Shown: positions 1 through 10,289 of the stretch, one piece after another
Numbering within the stretch: position 1 is the first letter of the stretch
How the letters are laid out: each line of letters starts with the position of its first letter
NCBI GenBank assembly: GCA_963931865.1
Contig: OZ007509.1
Span: 2,619,554-2,683,553, forward strand
Source of the DNA: Axinella damicornis
Lineage: Eukaryota > Porifera > Demospongiae > Axinellida > Axinellidae
Direction: 5' to 3'
DNA: 64,000 nt
Program-made: the position numbers and the translations under genes
Notes under the pieces: model-generated
The model's database searches: none
Told to the model about the DNA's origin: nothing
Seen by the model: only the letters and a program-made list of their open reading frames with translations

Positions 1-490
1 CTCCCGTGTAAGGACAGTTGGGGGCGTGCCATTGCAAGCTCTAGGGCTTGACGAAAGCTATGCTCAACAGACGACCCATTCAGTGAAAAACTGCCCTCTT
101 AGAATTATGGTGCAATATTGTGATAATTCGTAACAGATCCTCATTCCAGCTCTTTTGACGCTGTTTGTGCCTGTTCATATGTCGTATAGTTCTCGAGATG
201 GAGCTGTTTTTCGTCTTCCCATCCTGTAGATTAAGCCTACTTGATGCATCAGCATCATATTCAATAGACTGGGATTATTTCCTAACTATAGGGTTAGCTT
301 TAGGGTCACCTTTGGAGGCTAAGAACTGTCAAACTGTAGAGAATTTGTCTGCTAGGGGGCCCCGATATAATTATGACTCAAGCGCTAACCTTGGTACTCT
401 GTGTTTTTGCAGTATTCGCGGGGGAAGTTTATAAGACCGCAAATAGTAAACACACTAAATAGTTTTCCACAGCTATAGTACAATGAAAAA
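1..490. other. Non-coding stretch, nothing recognised
   Basis: No reading frame here resembles a known protein. The 89-residue frame at 165-434 is short, lacks family features and sits in AT-rich sequence. The stretch ends where a repeat beginning tatgtagggg starts. Confidence 0.4.
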
Positions 491-493
491 AGA

Positions 494-1478
494 TATGTAG
501 GGGTGATTGTATACTTCACTGTTGTGTTCGATCATCCCTCTTGTTTCCTTACTTTTTGCCGTTCTGGTATCCCTACATCCTGCTACATTTTAAATGTATT
601 TTATTACTTGTTTATGTCATTTTTTTGGCAGCAGGCGCATGTTTGAGCTGAAGTTTGCTGCAGAAGTCAGTGACCTCACAGGCACCTGGGCAGTAGGTGT
701 CCTTGCCTTGGTATATGGACAATATTACTCAGGTATTACATTTCCAGCATTGGCTGAAGAATCAGGCCCCGGGTGACAAGTCAACTGTTAGATGGACGAC
801 AAAGCCACTGAGTTCTCCCTGTCTAGAAGACCATGGCATAGGCAGTTTATAGTAGGGACATTCATATGGGTGTTGAGAGTTGAGATAGGCATTCACCCTG
901 CTCACAGAATACAGTATAGGTAGCAATCATGCGTACAGGTACATGTACTAACCTCAGTCTTATAAAGAGTGCCTCGTTTGACAACGCAATGGTCAACGCA
1001 TCTTCCCCACTGTTTCTAATTCAGCGATCTTGAGTAATAATTACGTATCGTTGCTAAGTGATCGTTTAAGTGTGCATGCGTACAAACGTGAAAATGGCGT
1101 GACAAACGAAGCCATAGTTATTGAGTGGGCAGCTGCAGCCGCCTGGTGAAGACTTGGAGGTAGCGAAAAAGCGATGGGACGTTGCACTGCTCGGTTGAAA
1201 ATGCTGCTGTTTCGTGCGAAAACCATCGTGGCAACGTTGAGCTAAGTTGTCTGAAGAAGAAGAAAGAAAGAAAGGAAAATAATTTGCCCGTTTTGCGAGT
1301 GCCTGGTTTGGTACTTTCACGATGGTTTTTCGCGACGCTGGGAGTCTTGTTGGCCATGAAAACACTCGAAGATGACTGGTATGTTGTTATAGAGGCTTAT
1401 AAGTGTACCGTTTCTGAGATGATTTGTAGAGATTTTTTTGTATTAGCATATATTGCGTGTACGTCGTATCCCTACATA
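494..1478 (+). mobile_element. Inverted-repeat element, TATGTAGGG family, copy 1
   Basis: The element opens with tatgtagggg and ends with tatccctacata, its reverse complement. The 3' half (about 1017-1500) is closely repeated at 9132-9630, including the final gagtctaccgactctgtg hairpin just outside the terminus. Frames such as the one at 1182-1499 are shared between copies but match no protein family I know, so I read this as a non-autonomous DNA element. The boundary is inferred from where similarity to copy 2 stops and from the short terminal inverted repeat; I could not define a target-site duplication. Confidence 0.55.
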
Positions 1479-1499
1479 CAGAGTCTACCGACTCTGTGA

Positions 1500-2269
1500 T
1501 AATAGAGCATTTACGCTCTATTATCTATGGTATTGTATTACGGCCGATTGTATAGTACTGCTCAGTAACAACATTTCATGTTCCTGAATCACGTTCCTGA
1601 ATCACGTTCCTGAATCACGTTCCCGAATCACGTTCCCGAATCACGTTCTCGAATCACGTTCTCGAATTACGTTCGCATTCAATATTCACAATCGCATGCA
1701 TTACGAGTTCATATGGATCCAACTCCTTTCTCAGCTGCTCTGATCACAGCGGGTGAGTTTTCTAGGAAATCCACAGAAGATGCTTCCATTTGAACGTGGC
1801 GGGAGGCTGGACCGCGAGACTATAATACTCGTGGCTAGTACGAAGCAACATGTAGACCGAGTGTATTCCCTAGTCTCGTTCCCAGACCCCAACCTAAGTG
1901 GATCTGGGAACAAGACTAGACATTCCCCATGCTGAACAGGATTTTGAAGAACAGGTTTTTGAAATGGGAATGTAAATCAGGAACGTGAATCACGATGGCC
2001 GCTCTCGGCTTCCGTAGTATTCTACTGCTCAAAAAAATTGCAACATGGAGGATGGTTCAATATAATGAGTGTCAAATGTTGTACAGGCATCCGTGCAAGA
2101 TGGGCTGAACTTGAGGGAATTATTATGGATTGAATAGCAGGAAGACAAAAAAGAATGATGTACTTATCCCTAACCACTGTGTCATGAATTGAGTTTGAGT
2201 ATCATAGCATTGTCGCATAGTGGGTGTGTCCATGCCTCTCATTATGACATGCACTCTCTCCTGTCCCAG
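1500..2269. other. Intergenic stretch upstream of the TRIM B-box exon
   Basis: Holds the 15-bp tandem repeat and a short inverted repeat at about 1880-1920 (tagtctcgttcccagac with ctgggaacaagactag), a member of the tagcctcgttcccagg family. I looked for a RING exon like those at 11798 and 28048 and saw none here. Confidence 0.5.
1582..1675. repeat. Short tandem repeat, 15-bp unit
   Basis: About six to seven copies of a 15-bp unit of the form cgttcctgaatca, with drift to cgttcccgaatca and cgttctcgaatca. Related words recur near 1980. It is a simple non-coding tandem repeat. Confidence 0.7.
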
Positions 2270-3189
2270 TTTGCCCACTGCTTTCTTTGTCAATCGCATG
2301 AAAGAGGTATTCTCCACGATGCAGAAAGCACAAGGAAAAGTTGAGTTAACATGTGAAAATTGCCACAGAGCAACCACTCCAGTTGAAGCATTCTGCCGCC
2401 ACTGTGCTTTCTTCATTTGCCAACACTGTGAGGAAGCCCATCGTACAATGAGAGCATTCTCTGATCATGCGGTTGTTCCACTTGATGACCTCCGCCAGAA
2501 CACAGCCGCACACTTGCCTGTCAAAGAGAATGCTCAGTTAATGTGCAAGGAGCATGGCGGGGAGGAAATGAAGCTCTACTGCTACGATTGCAAGCAGTTG
2601 ATTTGCAGAGATTGCATCGTCATAGATCACAAAGGGCATAAGTACAATTTTGTCAACAAAGCAGCAGTTCAGTGCCGAGCTTCTTTGAAAGAGAGTGTTG
2701 CTCCACTGCGAGAGACCCAGGTGAATGTCAGGCAATTCTTGAAAGAAGTGGAATCAGCGGAAAAAAGGTTAGGCACTAATAATACCACTGTTGCCAGAGA
2801 CATTGATCGATCAATTGATGAAATGATTTCACTGCTGCAAAAGCATAAAGTAAAATTGCATCATGATGCTGGGATGCTGGTAGAAAAGAAACAAAAAACC
2901 CTCCTTGCTCAGAAAAAGAATGTTGAACTAGCTACAGCTGAAGTTCAGAGCCTGCTAGATTTCGTTGATCACAAGTCTCAACAAGCGAGTGACCAGGAGA
3001 TGCTGGGGCTGCAGAAGCAGATCACTGACAGGGCAGAAGAAATAGCACAGAAGTACGGCAACCCCAAGAAGCAGTTTGGGCCAATTGATGTACCTCGTTT
3101 AATGGTTCATCGTGCACATGGTGCAAGAACTGGAAGAATGGTGACACAAGAGATCGTTGTCATGGACACGAGTACCCCAACCCCAAAGG
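2270..3189 (+). CDS. TRIM-like B-box/coiled-coil exon (partial gene or gene fragment)
   Basis: TRIM proteins are ubiquitin E3 ligases built as RING, B-boxes and coiled coil. This exon follows a good acceptor (ctctctcctgtcccag) in the same phase as in the two complete genes at 11.8 and 28.0 kb, and opens with the typical linker LPTAFFVNRM. It encodes a B-box1 (C-x2-C ... C-x2-C, with CENCHRATTPVEAFCRHC), a B-box2 (CKEHGGEEMKLYCYDCKQLICRDC ending in DHKGH, residues interrupted here only by description) and a long coiled coil rich in K, E and Q. A phase-1 donor (aagg|gttatc) matches the paralogs; without it the frame runs on to 3254. No RING exon lies upstream in the window and no tail exon was found, so it may be a RING-less gene, depend on an exon outside the window, or be decaying. 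Confidence 0.75.
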
Positions 3190-3431
3190 GTTATCCAGGT
3201 TTGCTGCATCTCAATATGTACCATATTACCTTTGTCATTGATCTGAGTTTCTAGCTACCTAGTTTCACAACTGAAGTTGCTACAAGGTTGGAAAGTTTAT
3301 TTAGGCCAGGTAGAGAGCAATGCAGTTCAATGATCTATGGTCAAAAGGAACTTCATAGCAATTCTGTACTCCATATGCTTTATATTTAGTCATACATAGC
3401 TGGCTGTCACAAGCCAGCTATATTTACATAG

Positions 3432-3622
3432 CTGACTGTCACAAGGGGACAGCAAGAAGTAAGAAAACAAGCAGGGATGATGGCATAAAACAGTTCAGTA
3501 TACAACCCCATCTTTTACATGTAGCTATATATAATATGTAGGGTGTTGTATACTGAACTGTTTTATGCCATCATCCCTGCTTGTTTTCTTACTTTTTGCT
3601 GTTCTGCTATCCCTACATCTCC
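3432..3622. mobile_element. Hairpin MITE, TATGTAGGG-related
   Basis: A near-perfect palindrome: the left arm (about 3444-3510) contains aagtaagaaaacaagcaggg and reads through to tatacaacccc. The right arm (about 3538-3606) is its reverse complement, ending cttactttttgctg. The loop is about 25 bp. The same arm sequences occur at 500-580, 8826-8995 and 17325-17390. No coding capacity. Confidence 0.75.
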
Positions 3623-3860
3623 TTTAATGTTTTTTGTCTCGGCGCTGAAGCGCTGAGACATAGTGCTGGGTACGTATACGTCTGTCCTGAAACTGAAAAA
3701 CTGAAACTGAACACATTGCTGGAGCGCATGCGCAACGGCTATTAATGTGCACGTGGCCACACCCTACTATACTGTACTACACGACACAATCAAGATCATG
3801 TGAGATTTCAGCAAGAGAGGCTAAACAGCAAGAACTTAGAAGTCGGATTACATGCAAGGT

Positions 3861-4485
3861 TAGCCTCGTACCCAGGCCTTCAATCGCGGGGGGAAGGCCT
3901 GGTATACACTGTTTGCGCATGCGCTTAATTTCCCCCAAAATCTTGGAAAATAGGATATCTCGGTATTCTTCCGTGAAACCATGACGTCGAATGACGTCTA
4001 CGTTTACATTCCTAGAAGAACCGCAACGAACGACGAGTAGCAATCGTGGCGTGCAAAAGTTCCGGTGGTAGTAGTTTCTCTGAGGCTCTTTCCTATGCTT
4101 TGCGACGGCTGAAATGACACGGATGACTGTGAAAGAAGAGCAGCGTTCCTCCATGAGAGCTGTGTACGAAGGCAGCGACGTGTTCGTGTGGCTACCTACT
4201 GGCTATGGCAAGAGCCTGTGCTACCTAGCGCTCCCTTTCCTCATGGACTACAAGAAGGGACTTGTAGACAGTGGAAAGAGCTGTGGTGTGCTTCTTGTGA
4301 GCCCTTTGATCGCTCTCATGCACGCGTATGCGGGTGTGTTTACGCAAACGTCATCGGTTACGCCCAACCCATTCGCAAACGTCACAATTAAAATTGACGT
4401 AATATTCACATTTAAATTAAACGCATGCGCAAACAGTGTATACCAGGCCTTCCCCCCGCGATTTGAAGGCCTGGGTACGAGGCTA
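3861..4485. mobile_element. Mutator-like (Pack-MULE-like) element carrying a helicase fragment
   Basis: The two ends are about 71-bp inverted repeats, beginning tagcctcgtacccaggcc and ending in the reverse complement, with one single-base gap and one mismatch. A perfect 9-bp target-site duplication, atgcaaggt, flanks the element (3852-3860 and 4486-4494). Long terminal repeats plus a 9-bp duplication are the hallmark of the Mutator superfamily. The element has no transposase, only a piece of a RecQ-like helicase (4114-4325), so it is a non-autonomous carrier of a gene fragment. Many shorter elements in the window share the tagcctcgttcccagg terminus. Confidence 0.8.
4048..4325 (+). pseudogene. 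RecQ-like DNA helicase fragment inside the element
   Basis: The frame from 4114 reads a helicase motif I (VWLPTGYGKSLCYLALPF, Walker A type GxGKS) followed by motif Ia (VLLVSPLIALM), typical of RecQ family ATP-dependent DNA helicases. Just upstream, in another frame, about 22 codons resemble the preceding helicase residues (FSEALSYALRRLK), so a frameshift separates them. The fragment ends abruptly at the right inverted repeat. It lacks motifs II to VI and cannot be a working helicase. Confidence 0.75.
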
Positions 4486-4724
4486 ATGCAAGGTATACAC
4501 GAGAATGATCGTGACTCGTCTGAGGAGCGCCAAGAACGCATACAAGCTGACTGAGAAAGGCAACGGCAAAGAAGGCCTGAACAAGAGAGTCCGGAACAGA
4601 GAGAGCAACGACTACAAGCTGACCGAGAGAGGAGACGACTAAGAAGGCAATGATAAACCACTGACCAACGTAGGCAACGTGTAGCTAGATGCTCGTAGAC
4701 TACATCAGTATCCCATTGACAAAT

Positions 4725-5432
4725 TTAAGGTTACGGGATACCCAATAACTAATGAGGTAATTTAGTGGGCGTGACTCCCTGTGTTAGGCCAATTAAATGG
4801 GTGTGACTTCCTGTACGCATGTGCCAAACCGAGACAGCTGCTGTCTTGCCACATTGAAGACACGTTCCTGATGGCCACTAATTTTCGACGTCAAACGCCT
4901 TCTCTGCCGTTCAGTGTAGGGTGTGCGCTGTTACCGCGAGTGAAAGTGAGGTACCTGTTGCAGTGCCAGAGACAGCTGGTCAGCGATAGTAGGCTCATTC
5001 GGTGAAGTAGTATGTGCTGAAAGGGGGACGGTGTGACGTCGGTGACTTCCACTGACTTCCGTTGTTTCTATCTCTCGTCATAGACCACACTGGGCTTTCA
5101 CTATGGTCTCTGTCACTGCTATCGGCAAGGTAGGTCTCGATAAAGTACGATTTGTGCACTAAATGTCCTTACTATCTGCAAAATTTGACGTCAAAAATCC
5201 TTGTAACTGACTCGTACAATAGCTGCACGCAGTGCGTGTGCCCTAGCGCTTCTACCGCTGATCTCCCCAGCATCCAATGGTACATCTCTTGTACTTCATA
5301 GTGCATGAGCCTTGCTTAGAAGGGTGAACCTGAGCGAGCTCCACGTTGGTTGTAAAACTAGGAAGTCACGCCCACTTAATTAATTACACGTTAATTACAT
5401 TTGGGTACCCACGGAACCTTAAGTCTTCTCTT
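4725..5432. mobile_element. Probable degenerate terminal-inverted-repeat element
   Basis: The left end (aaggttacgggatacccaa, then gtgggcgtgactccc) is matched in inverse orientation near 5355-5430 (ggaagtcacgccc, then gggtacccacggaacctt). Arms are about 65 bp with roughly three quarters identity by eye. Internal frames are short and match nothing I recognise. Confidence 0.45.
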
Positions 5433-5708
5433 CAAGCCACTTTGTGTGTGTGCTCGCGTATACGTATAGGCTATACTTTATTCAAAAGTATGACCAGTGA
5501 AGTTTGTCCATCACATGTGTCTATGTACGGCAGCATGCGTGTCTCGCGGGCCAGACGTTCGCCCGCGAGATTAGCGCCAAGATCTCGTCAAACCATCTGT
5601 AGTGTCCAACACTATGTATGAGTCTTGCAAGCAAACCGCCGACTCAGAGACAATTTTTCAAAAAAGGCCTCTTGTTACACTTGTTCATATTTGACTACTT
5701 ACGTACAA

Positions 5709-5846
5709 CCAGTCTACAAAGATATACACCATGATATTGCTATCATGCACTGACCCAAACGTATAACTTTAAGTGCTGAAACTCACCTTGGTGGTGGAAA
5801 TACGCACACATTTGTTGTGCCGCCGGCCGCCATTGCTTGAGTGCAG
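5709..5846 (-). repeat. Single copy of the ATG-plus-donor module found in the 55-60 kb array
   Basis: On the minus strand a start codon near 5833 opens MAAGGTTNVCVFPPPR and ends at a consensus donor (accaccaag|gtgagtttc). Flanking sequence (tgcatgatagc, accaaggtgagtttcagca) matches modules of the array at 55.3-60.0 kb. It could be the first exon of a gene or a dispersed copy of the array repeat; no continuing exon was identified. Confidence 0.5.
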
Positions 5847-5944
5847 TACAAAACGATCGATCTCAAACTATGCCACAGGCTAAGCTGTATACGATTGATA
5901 GCATTTGGGGCTTTAAACAGCAATGACCTCACCTATCTCGCTCG

Positions 5945-6290
5945 CTGGCTGGCTTATAATGAAGAAGAAGAGAGTATTGAATTCGCTATAGGCTAACGTT
6001 GAATGTATGCGGAAAGTAACGTGACATCCAGTATGGTGCACGTGATCCACACGGACTCGACTATCCGTCAACTATTGTACTCCCCGAGTTTACTTGCTGC
6101 ACGCACACCTTGATTGTCGAGTCAAAGAGGCTAGCTAGCTGTAGTACGGTAGCCATGGCGTCTATGTCAGGTAAGATTGTGTTTTTGACATTAGCACCAT
6201 ACCGGATGTCACGTTACTTTCCGCATACATTCAACGTTAGTTAGCCTATAGCGAGTTCGATACTCTCTTCTTCATTATACACTCTTGCTT
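5945..6290. mobile_element. Inverted-repeat element around a short ATG/donor core
   Basis: The left arm (about 5958-6040, including gcggaaagtaacgtgacatc) and right arm (about 6196-6283, gatgtcacgttactttccgc) are inverted copies of roughly 75-80 bp, followed on both sides by the gaagaagagagta / tactctcttcttc words. The roughly 160-bp core holds ATGGCGTCTATGTCAG followed by gtaagat, a start codon and splice donor on the plus strand. Confidence 0.65.
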
Positions 6291-6746
6291 ATACGTATGT
6301 GCCATCTCTTTCTGACGGGACGGCAAATTGTTGAACCACAATTAGAGGTAAAGTTTGGGAATCCCCTTGCCAAAATTAATATTGTCCCATTTGCGTGAAG
6401 GGGTGCCAGGGATGCCAGGTATGTAGACTGCACAAACAGTGCACACAGGATAGTTAAGTATTGTAGTGGACACTTGTTCTGGAAATTATCTTTTGTTGCT
6501 GTACTAATGTAGAAGCTGTATGTAACCATGTCAATTGGTTTCTTCTCAGGTTTCTGGAATTAAATACAGTGATCCTTATCCAGGAGAACCGCCACCACAT
6601 AGATGTTTCACATGACCGATTTGTAGACAAGTAATGAAGTATGCATTTCTTATGTGTATCTTATAGGGTTCGTTGTTATAACTGCTTATTCCCTTCTGCA
6701 TTGATTGTAGCTATCATGTATCTTTCAAGCATGCATTTAGCCTATC

Positions 6747-7010
6747 CTACCTTGCAACTGTTGTAACAGTTGTATAGGGTTTGTCGCTTCTATATATCTT
6801 CCAGTATGCTTTAGAATTATGTACTCTAATTTTGTCATACAAATAGTACGTAGGTTGAACATAGTATTCAGAAAAACGGTACAGGTTTCCATCTTGACAC
6901 AAGGGAGTCCAGTCACACAAGTTCAGTGACTCCTCAAATTCGCTACACGTCTGCAGTGCAGAGGGAAGGTCAACCAGATTGAACTCCAAGTGATGGAAAT
7001 CAGTCACCAT
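6747..7010 (-). CDS. Unrecognised possible exon or small ORF
   Basis: An 87-codon open frame rich in aromatic residues (for example FSEYYVQPTYYLYDK), with composition less biased than neighbouring frames, so it may be an exon of an unrecognised gene. A ctctgag acceptor-like sequence lies right before its ATG. I see no domain, partner exon or paralog in the window, so this stays a weak hypothesis. Confidence 0.25.
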   Translation of the reverse strand: MVTDFHHLEFNLVDLPSALQTCSEFEESLNLCDWTPLCQDGNLYRFSEYYVQPTYYLYDKIRVHNSKAYWKIYRSDKPYTTVTTVAR

Positions 7011-7146
7011 CTCAGAGCATGAGTTAATTTTTTATAGTCAACAGTAACTAGAGCAGAACAAGTTATAATGATTGAGACTGCATTGGTAGTCAAACAACTT
7101 GCATGCATGTGTTGGAAGCCAATTGCAAGCACAAAATATTCATAGA

Positions 7147-7164
7147 TCCCCCCCCCCCCCCCCT
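7147..7164. repeat. Poly-C tract
   Basis: An uninterrupted run of about 17 C residues, one of about eleven C or G homopolymers in the window. Confidence 0.9.
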
Positions 7165-7330
7165 TAGCTTTTTCGAGAGGTGGAATATGACAGGCCCATG
7201 AAGGAAGGAATTAAGTTTTGAGTTGCTATATGCATGAATTTTCGTATCCAACCAGCTGTGTTGAAGGACAAAATTTCACTGAATATCACATTTAGCTAAG
7301 TCCGACCCTGTGCATGTTGTATTTCCTTTG
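7165..7330. repeat. Duplicated segment, paralogous to 34210-34440
   Basis: Sequence from cttttt, gagaggtggaatatgacagg and cccatgaagg onward is repeated at 34210-34440, where about 75 extra bases interrupt it. Function unknown. It lies just upstream of a TRIM RING pseudo-exon. Confidence 0.6.
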
Positions 7331-7373
7331 TATACCCATCTATACATCCATATAAACTTTCTTCGACCTCGAG

Positions 7374-7480
7374 ATGGCAGAGGCTCCAAGTTTGTACGCT
7401 GAGAGCCCCAAGAAGCTCGACCAAGAACTAGCTAACTTGCCCAGTTTGCCTCCAGCAATTCAAGGAGCCGAAGGTGCTGA
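7374..7480 (+). pseudogene. Broken TRIM RING exon
   Basis: ATGGCAGAGGCTCCAAGTTT and the following bases match the RING exons at 11798 and 28048, which encode MAEAPxLYAESLEKLDQELTCPICL. A 4-bp insertion (gcta at 7441-7444, making tagcta) falls in the codons just before the first zinc-binding cysteine pair and shifts the frame. Similarity stops after the sequence equivalent to EEPKVL. There is no donor and no B-box exon before the next gene. Confidence 0.85.
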
Positions 7481-7959
7481 GACATACATAGCATGTTCAG
7501 CTATAGCTGAAGTTGCTGAGTCAGCATTAGTCAGGGCTCTCATGTGCTAATTCTTGCACAGGTTTAATGTCCGTCCTGTTTGTTCGACATACGTCCCATC
7601 GCAATCCACATAGCTAATTATGGGATTCAGTATACCACACTTCTCTTGGGAACTGGATGCTTTGGATGGACCAGGACGTTGCGGAGGGTCATGTGGGGTT
7701 TGAAACACGTATGGATTTGGAGGGTTCAGAACTCAGCGGATGGACTCCGCTGTGGCAGCTGCTTCATTGCCACTCACCACCTTATTCAGTTACAGTCACC
7801 AGTATCTACTAGCTGCATTCTAGCAGTCTGAGCTAGCAGTCTGAGCATAAGTCATAATGAGACTGTGTTGGTAGTCATTCAAGTGCATGGCACTAGTATA
7901 GAAACTGTGCAAGGACCAAAACGACTTGCATTGTGTTGGCAGCAACTGAAAAGGTTTGC

Positions 7960-8360
7960 AACTGGCAGCAACTGAAAAGGTTTGCAACTGGCAGCAACTG
8001 AAACCAAAAGCACCAAAACCGGTTGGTGTTGGTCTGTGGATCTTGGAGGCCATAGTAGTATTTATAACAGTGTAGCTATGCATAGTGACTGTCATGCTTA
8101 CCACAGACCCATTTTGCCTATGCATCAGGACCATGCATATGAAGGAGTTGAAAGGGGTGATAAAAGTTTATTGAGAAAGAAATTTCAGTTTCTTCCAATA
8201 GACTGAGCATTGCGCATGGACAAAATGGGGCTGTGTGGTAAGTTATTAATACAGTCAAGCACAAAACAGTTCTGGTGCTTGAATATACTAACAACCTTGC
8301 CATATAGCTAGGTATGTAAACTTTATTGCTGACATGGTACAGCATTTCTGTTCAGTAGAC
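7960..8360 (+). repeat. Duplicated upstream segment of the small membrane-protein gene, copy 1
   Basis: Words such as ccatgcatatgaaggagttg, caatagactgagcat and ttattaatacagtcaagcac recur in the same order at 20.95-21.29 kb and 34.98-35.29 kb, always immediately 5' of the small membrane-protein start codon. The conserved gtgtg|gtaagttattaatac may be a 5' untranslated exon with its donor. Three short direct repeats of gcagcaactgaaaaggtttg also lie at 7940-8000. Confidence 0.6.
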
Positions 8361-8371
8361 ACAAAACCATC

Positions 8372-8795
8372 ATGAAGCTTTCCTTGCCAGCCGCCATCAT
8401 GCTTTTGTGGTCTTTTTAATCACCACTTCAGGTAAGGTATCAGATGTAGTGATTCAGAGTTATTGGTTATAGTGTCACAGCTAGTGTGGTGACATGGAGA
8501 ATACAAAAGGAAAAGAAGAAAGTCCACCATTTAGCTACCTGGCAAGACAGCAGACACCAGTCCAAAAGAGACAACCGGTACCTTTGATACACCAGTCTGG
8601 TCCAAGGACGTGCACAGGGAGCCTTGACATGTAGCTACTGAAATGAGAGTACCAGGAATGGTAAAAACTGAAGAGGGGAATGGTGAAGGCAAGATGGAGG
8701 TCTTCTCCCTGAGTAACAACATTGCCTATAGCTACCTCATCTGCCAATCACAAACTGGAGCTAGATGCGGATCCTGAATATAAAGTAATAAAAAA
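8372..8795 (+). pseudogene. Small membrane-protein gene, copy 1 (dead)
   Basis: Homologous to the intact gene at 35308-36597. The signal-peptide exon starts ATGAAGCTTTCCTTGCCAGC but has lost one T in the TGGTTCTTT stretch and runs into a stop. The transmembrane exon is missing between 8440 and 8487. The tail exon (8487-8790) carries three separate 4-bp GCTA insertions, at 8532, 8632 and 8729, relative to the other copies. It ends with the equivalent of DPEY but not the normal YETIPV end. Confidence 0.85.
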
Positions 8796-8825
8796 CATTT
8801 AAAATGTAACAGGATGTAGAACTGC

Positions 8826-8995
8826 AAAAAGTAAGGAAACAAGGTAGGGATGATCACACAAAACAGTGAAGTATACAACCCCCTACAGAGATCTTTTTCC
8901 ATAATACGTGTATAATGAAAAAAGATATGTAGGGGGATTGTATACTTCACTGTTTTGTGTGATCATCCCTACCTTGTTTCCTTACTTTTTGCAGT
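8826..8995. mobile_element. Hairpin terminus joined to the TATGTAGGG element
   Basis: Left arm about 8826-8890 (aagtaaggaaacaaggtagg onward), right arm about 8928-8992, its reverse complement. The loop is about 35 bp. The same hairpin type occurs at 3432-3622, so element ends of this family tend to form palindromes. Confidence 0.7.
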
Positions 8996-9607
8996 TCTGG
9001 TATCCCTACATCCTGTTACATTTTAAATGTTTTTTATTACTTGTTTATGTCATTTTTTTTAGCAGCAGGCGCATGCATACTGGACTCTGGCACCTCAGTC
9101 TAGTTACGGTACCGGTAGCGCAAGGCACTTCTAATTCAGCGATCTTGAATAATAATTACGTATCGTTGCTAAGTGATCGTTTAAGTGCGCATGCGTACAA
9201 ACATGAAAATGGCGTGACAAATGAAGCCATAGTTATTGAGTGGGCAGCTGTAGCCGCCTGGTGAAGACTTGGAGGTTGCCAAAAAGCGATGGGCTGGTGC
9301 ACTGCTCGGTGTAAAATGCTGCTGTTTCGTGCGAAAACCATCATGAGGGATTGAGGCGACGTTGAGCTAGCCCGTCTGAAAGAAAGAAAGAAGAAGAAGA
9401 AGAAAGAAAAACAATTTGCCCGTTTTGCGAGTACCTGGTGCGGTACTTTCGCGACGGTTTTTCGCGACGCGAGGAGTCTTGTTGGTCATGAAAACACTCG
9501 AAGATGAACGGTATGTGGTTATAAAGGCTTATAAGTGTACCGTTTCTGAGATTTGGAGAGATTCTTTTGTATTAGCATATATTGCGTGTACGTCGTATCC
9601 CTACATA
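8936..9607 (+). mobile_element. TATGTAGGG-family element, copy 2
   Basis: Begins tatgtaggggg and ends tatccctacata, as in copy 1 at 494-1478 but with about 300 bp missing internally. It sits between the dead membrane-protein copy and the dead deltex copy, which are directly adjacent in the sister segment at 22.6-22.8 kb. It therefore inserted after the segmental duplication or was lost from the sister. Confidence 0.6.
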
Positions 9608-9739
9608 CAGAGTCTACCGACTCTGTGATGAAACCGGGTATACCTATACTATACCTGCATGAAAGCATGACTGTGCCTTTTTGAAATTGCAATTTGTTTT
9701 AGCTTCATATCTACGTACTAGCTATATAGTTTCTTGTGT

Positions 9740-10205
9740 AGAGAAAGACTGTCCCATCTGTCTTGATGGCTTCAAAATCCTATAACTAGTATAATTATAT
9801 AGCTACCCGCACCAAATATGGCCATCAGTTCTGTTCTGCTTGTCTCAGTAAAGCCCTGCAGTATGACCCATACTGTCCTACTTGCAAGCACGTACTTTGA
9901 CCTATTATTGGCAAGCAGCCACGTGAAGGACAAATGACCCAGCATGTAGCTATGGGAAACTATCCATGCAATATTTTGTTACTTCAACTTATAGTCATCT
10001 CATGCTACAATTTGCCATAGGTCTTGCATCGGTCATTGCCTGACTATGGAGGGTACAATACCATAGAGATTAGCCAGATGGAATACATGCAGGGTCATGC
10101 AGGAACACCCTAACCCTGGCCAACCATTCTCGGGTACTTCGAGAATTGCCTAGCTACCTCCCTGATACATATGAAGGAAGGAAAGTTCTGCAGGTAGCTA
10201 TGTGC
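9740..10205 (+). pseudogene. Deltex-like RING/DTC E3 ligase, copy 1 (dead)
   Basis: Codons for DCPICLDGFK (first RING half) end in a stop and an AT-rich insertion. Then come TKCGHQFCSACLSKALQYDP and CPTCKHV (second RING half), another stop, and the deltex C-terminal domain start (QEHPNPGQPFSGTS, then FPDTYEGK). This order, RING then DTC domain, defines deltex-type ubiquitin ligases. The sister copy at 22.8 kb is nearly identical but lacks the GCTA insertion at 9947-9952. Frames are broken. Confidence 0.75.
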
Positions 10206-10289
10206 ACTGCATATCACAATCTTCAACAACTTGCTTCTTGTAGCCTGCAAAGGCCAACCATATTTAGTAGCTAAGTCAGTTGTTAGTCT

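Noticed and set aside
4114..4554. Functional RecQ helicase gene
   Set aside because: Only motifs I and Ia are present, the upstream part is frameshifted, and the frame ends in the inverted repeat.
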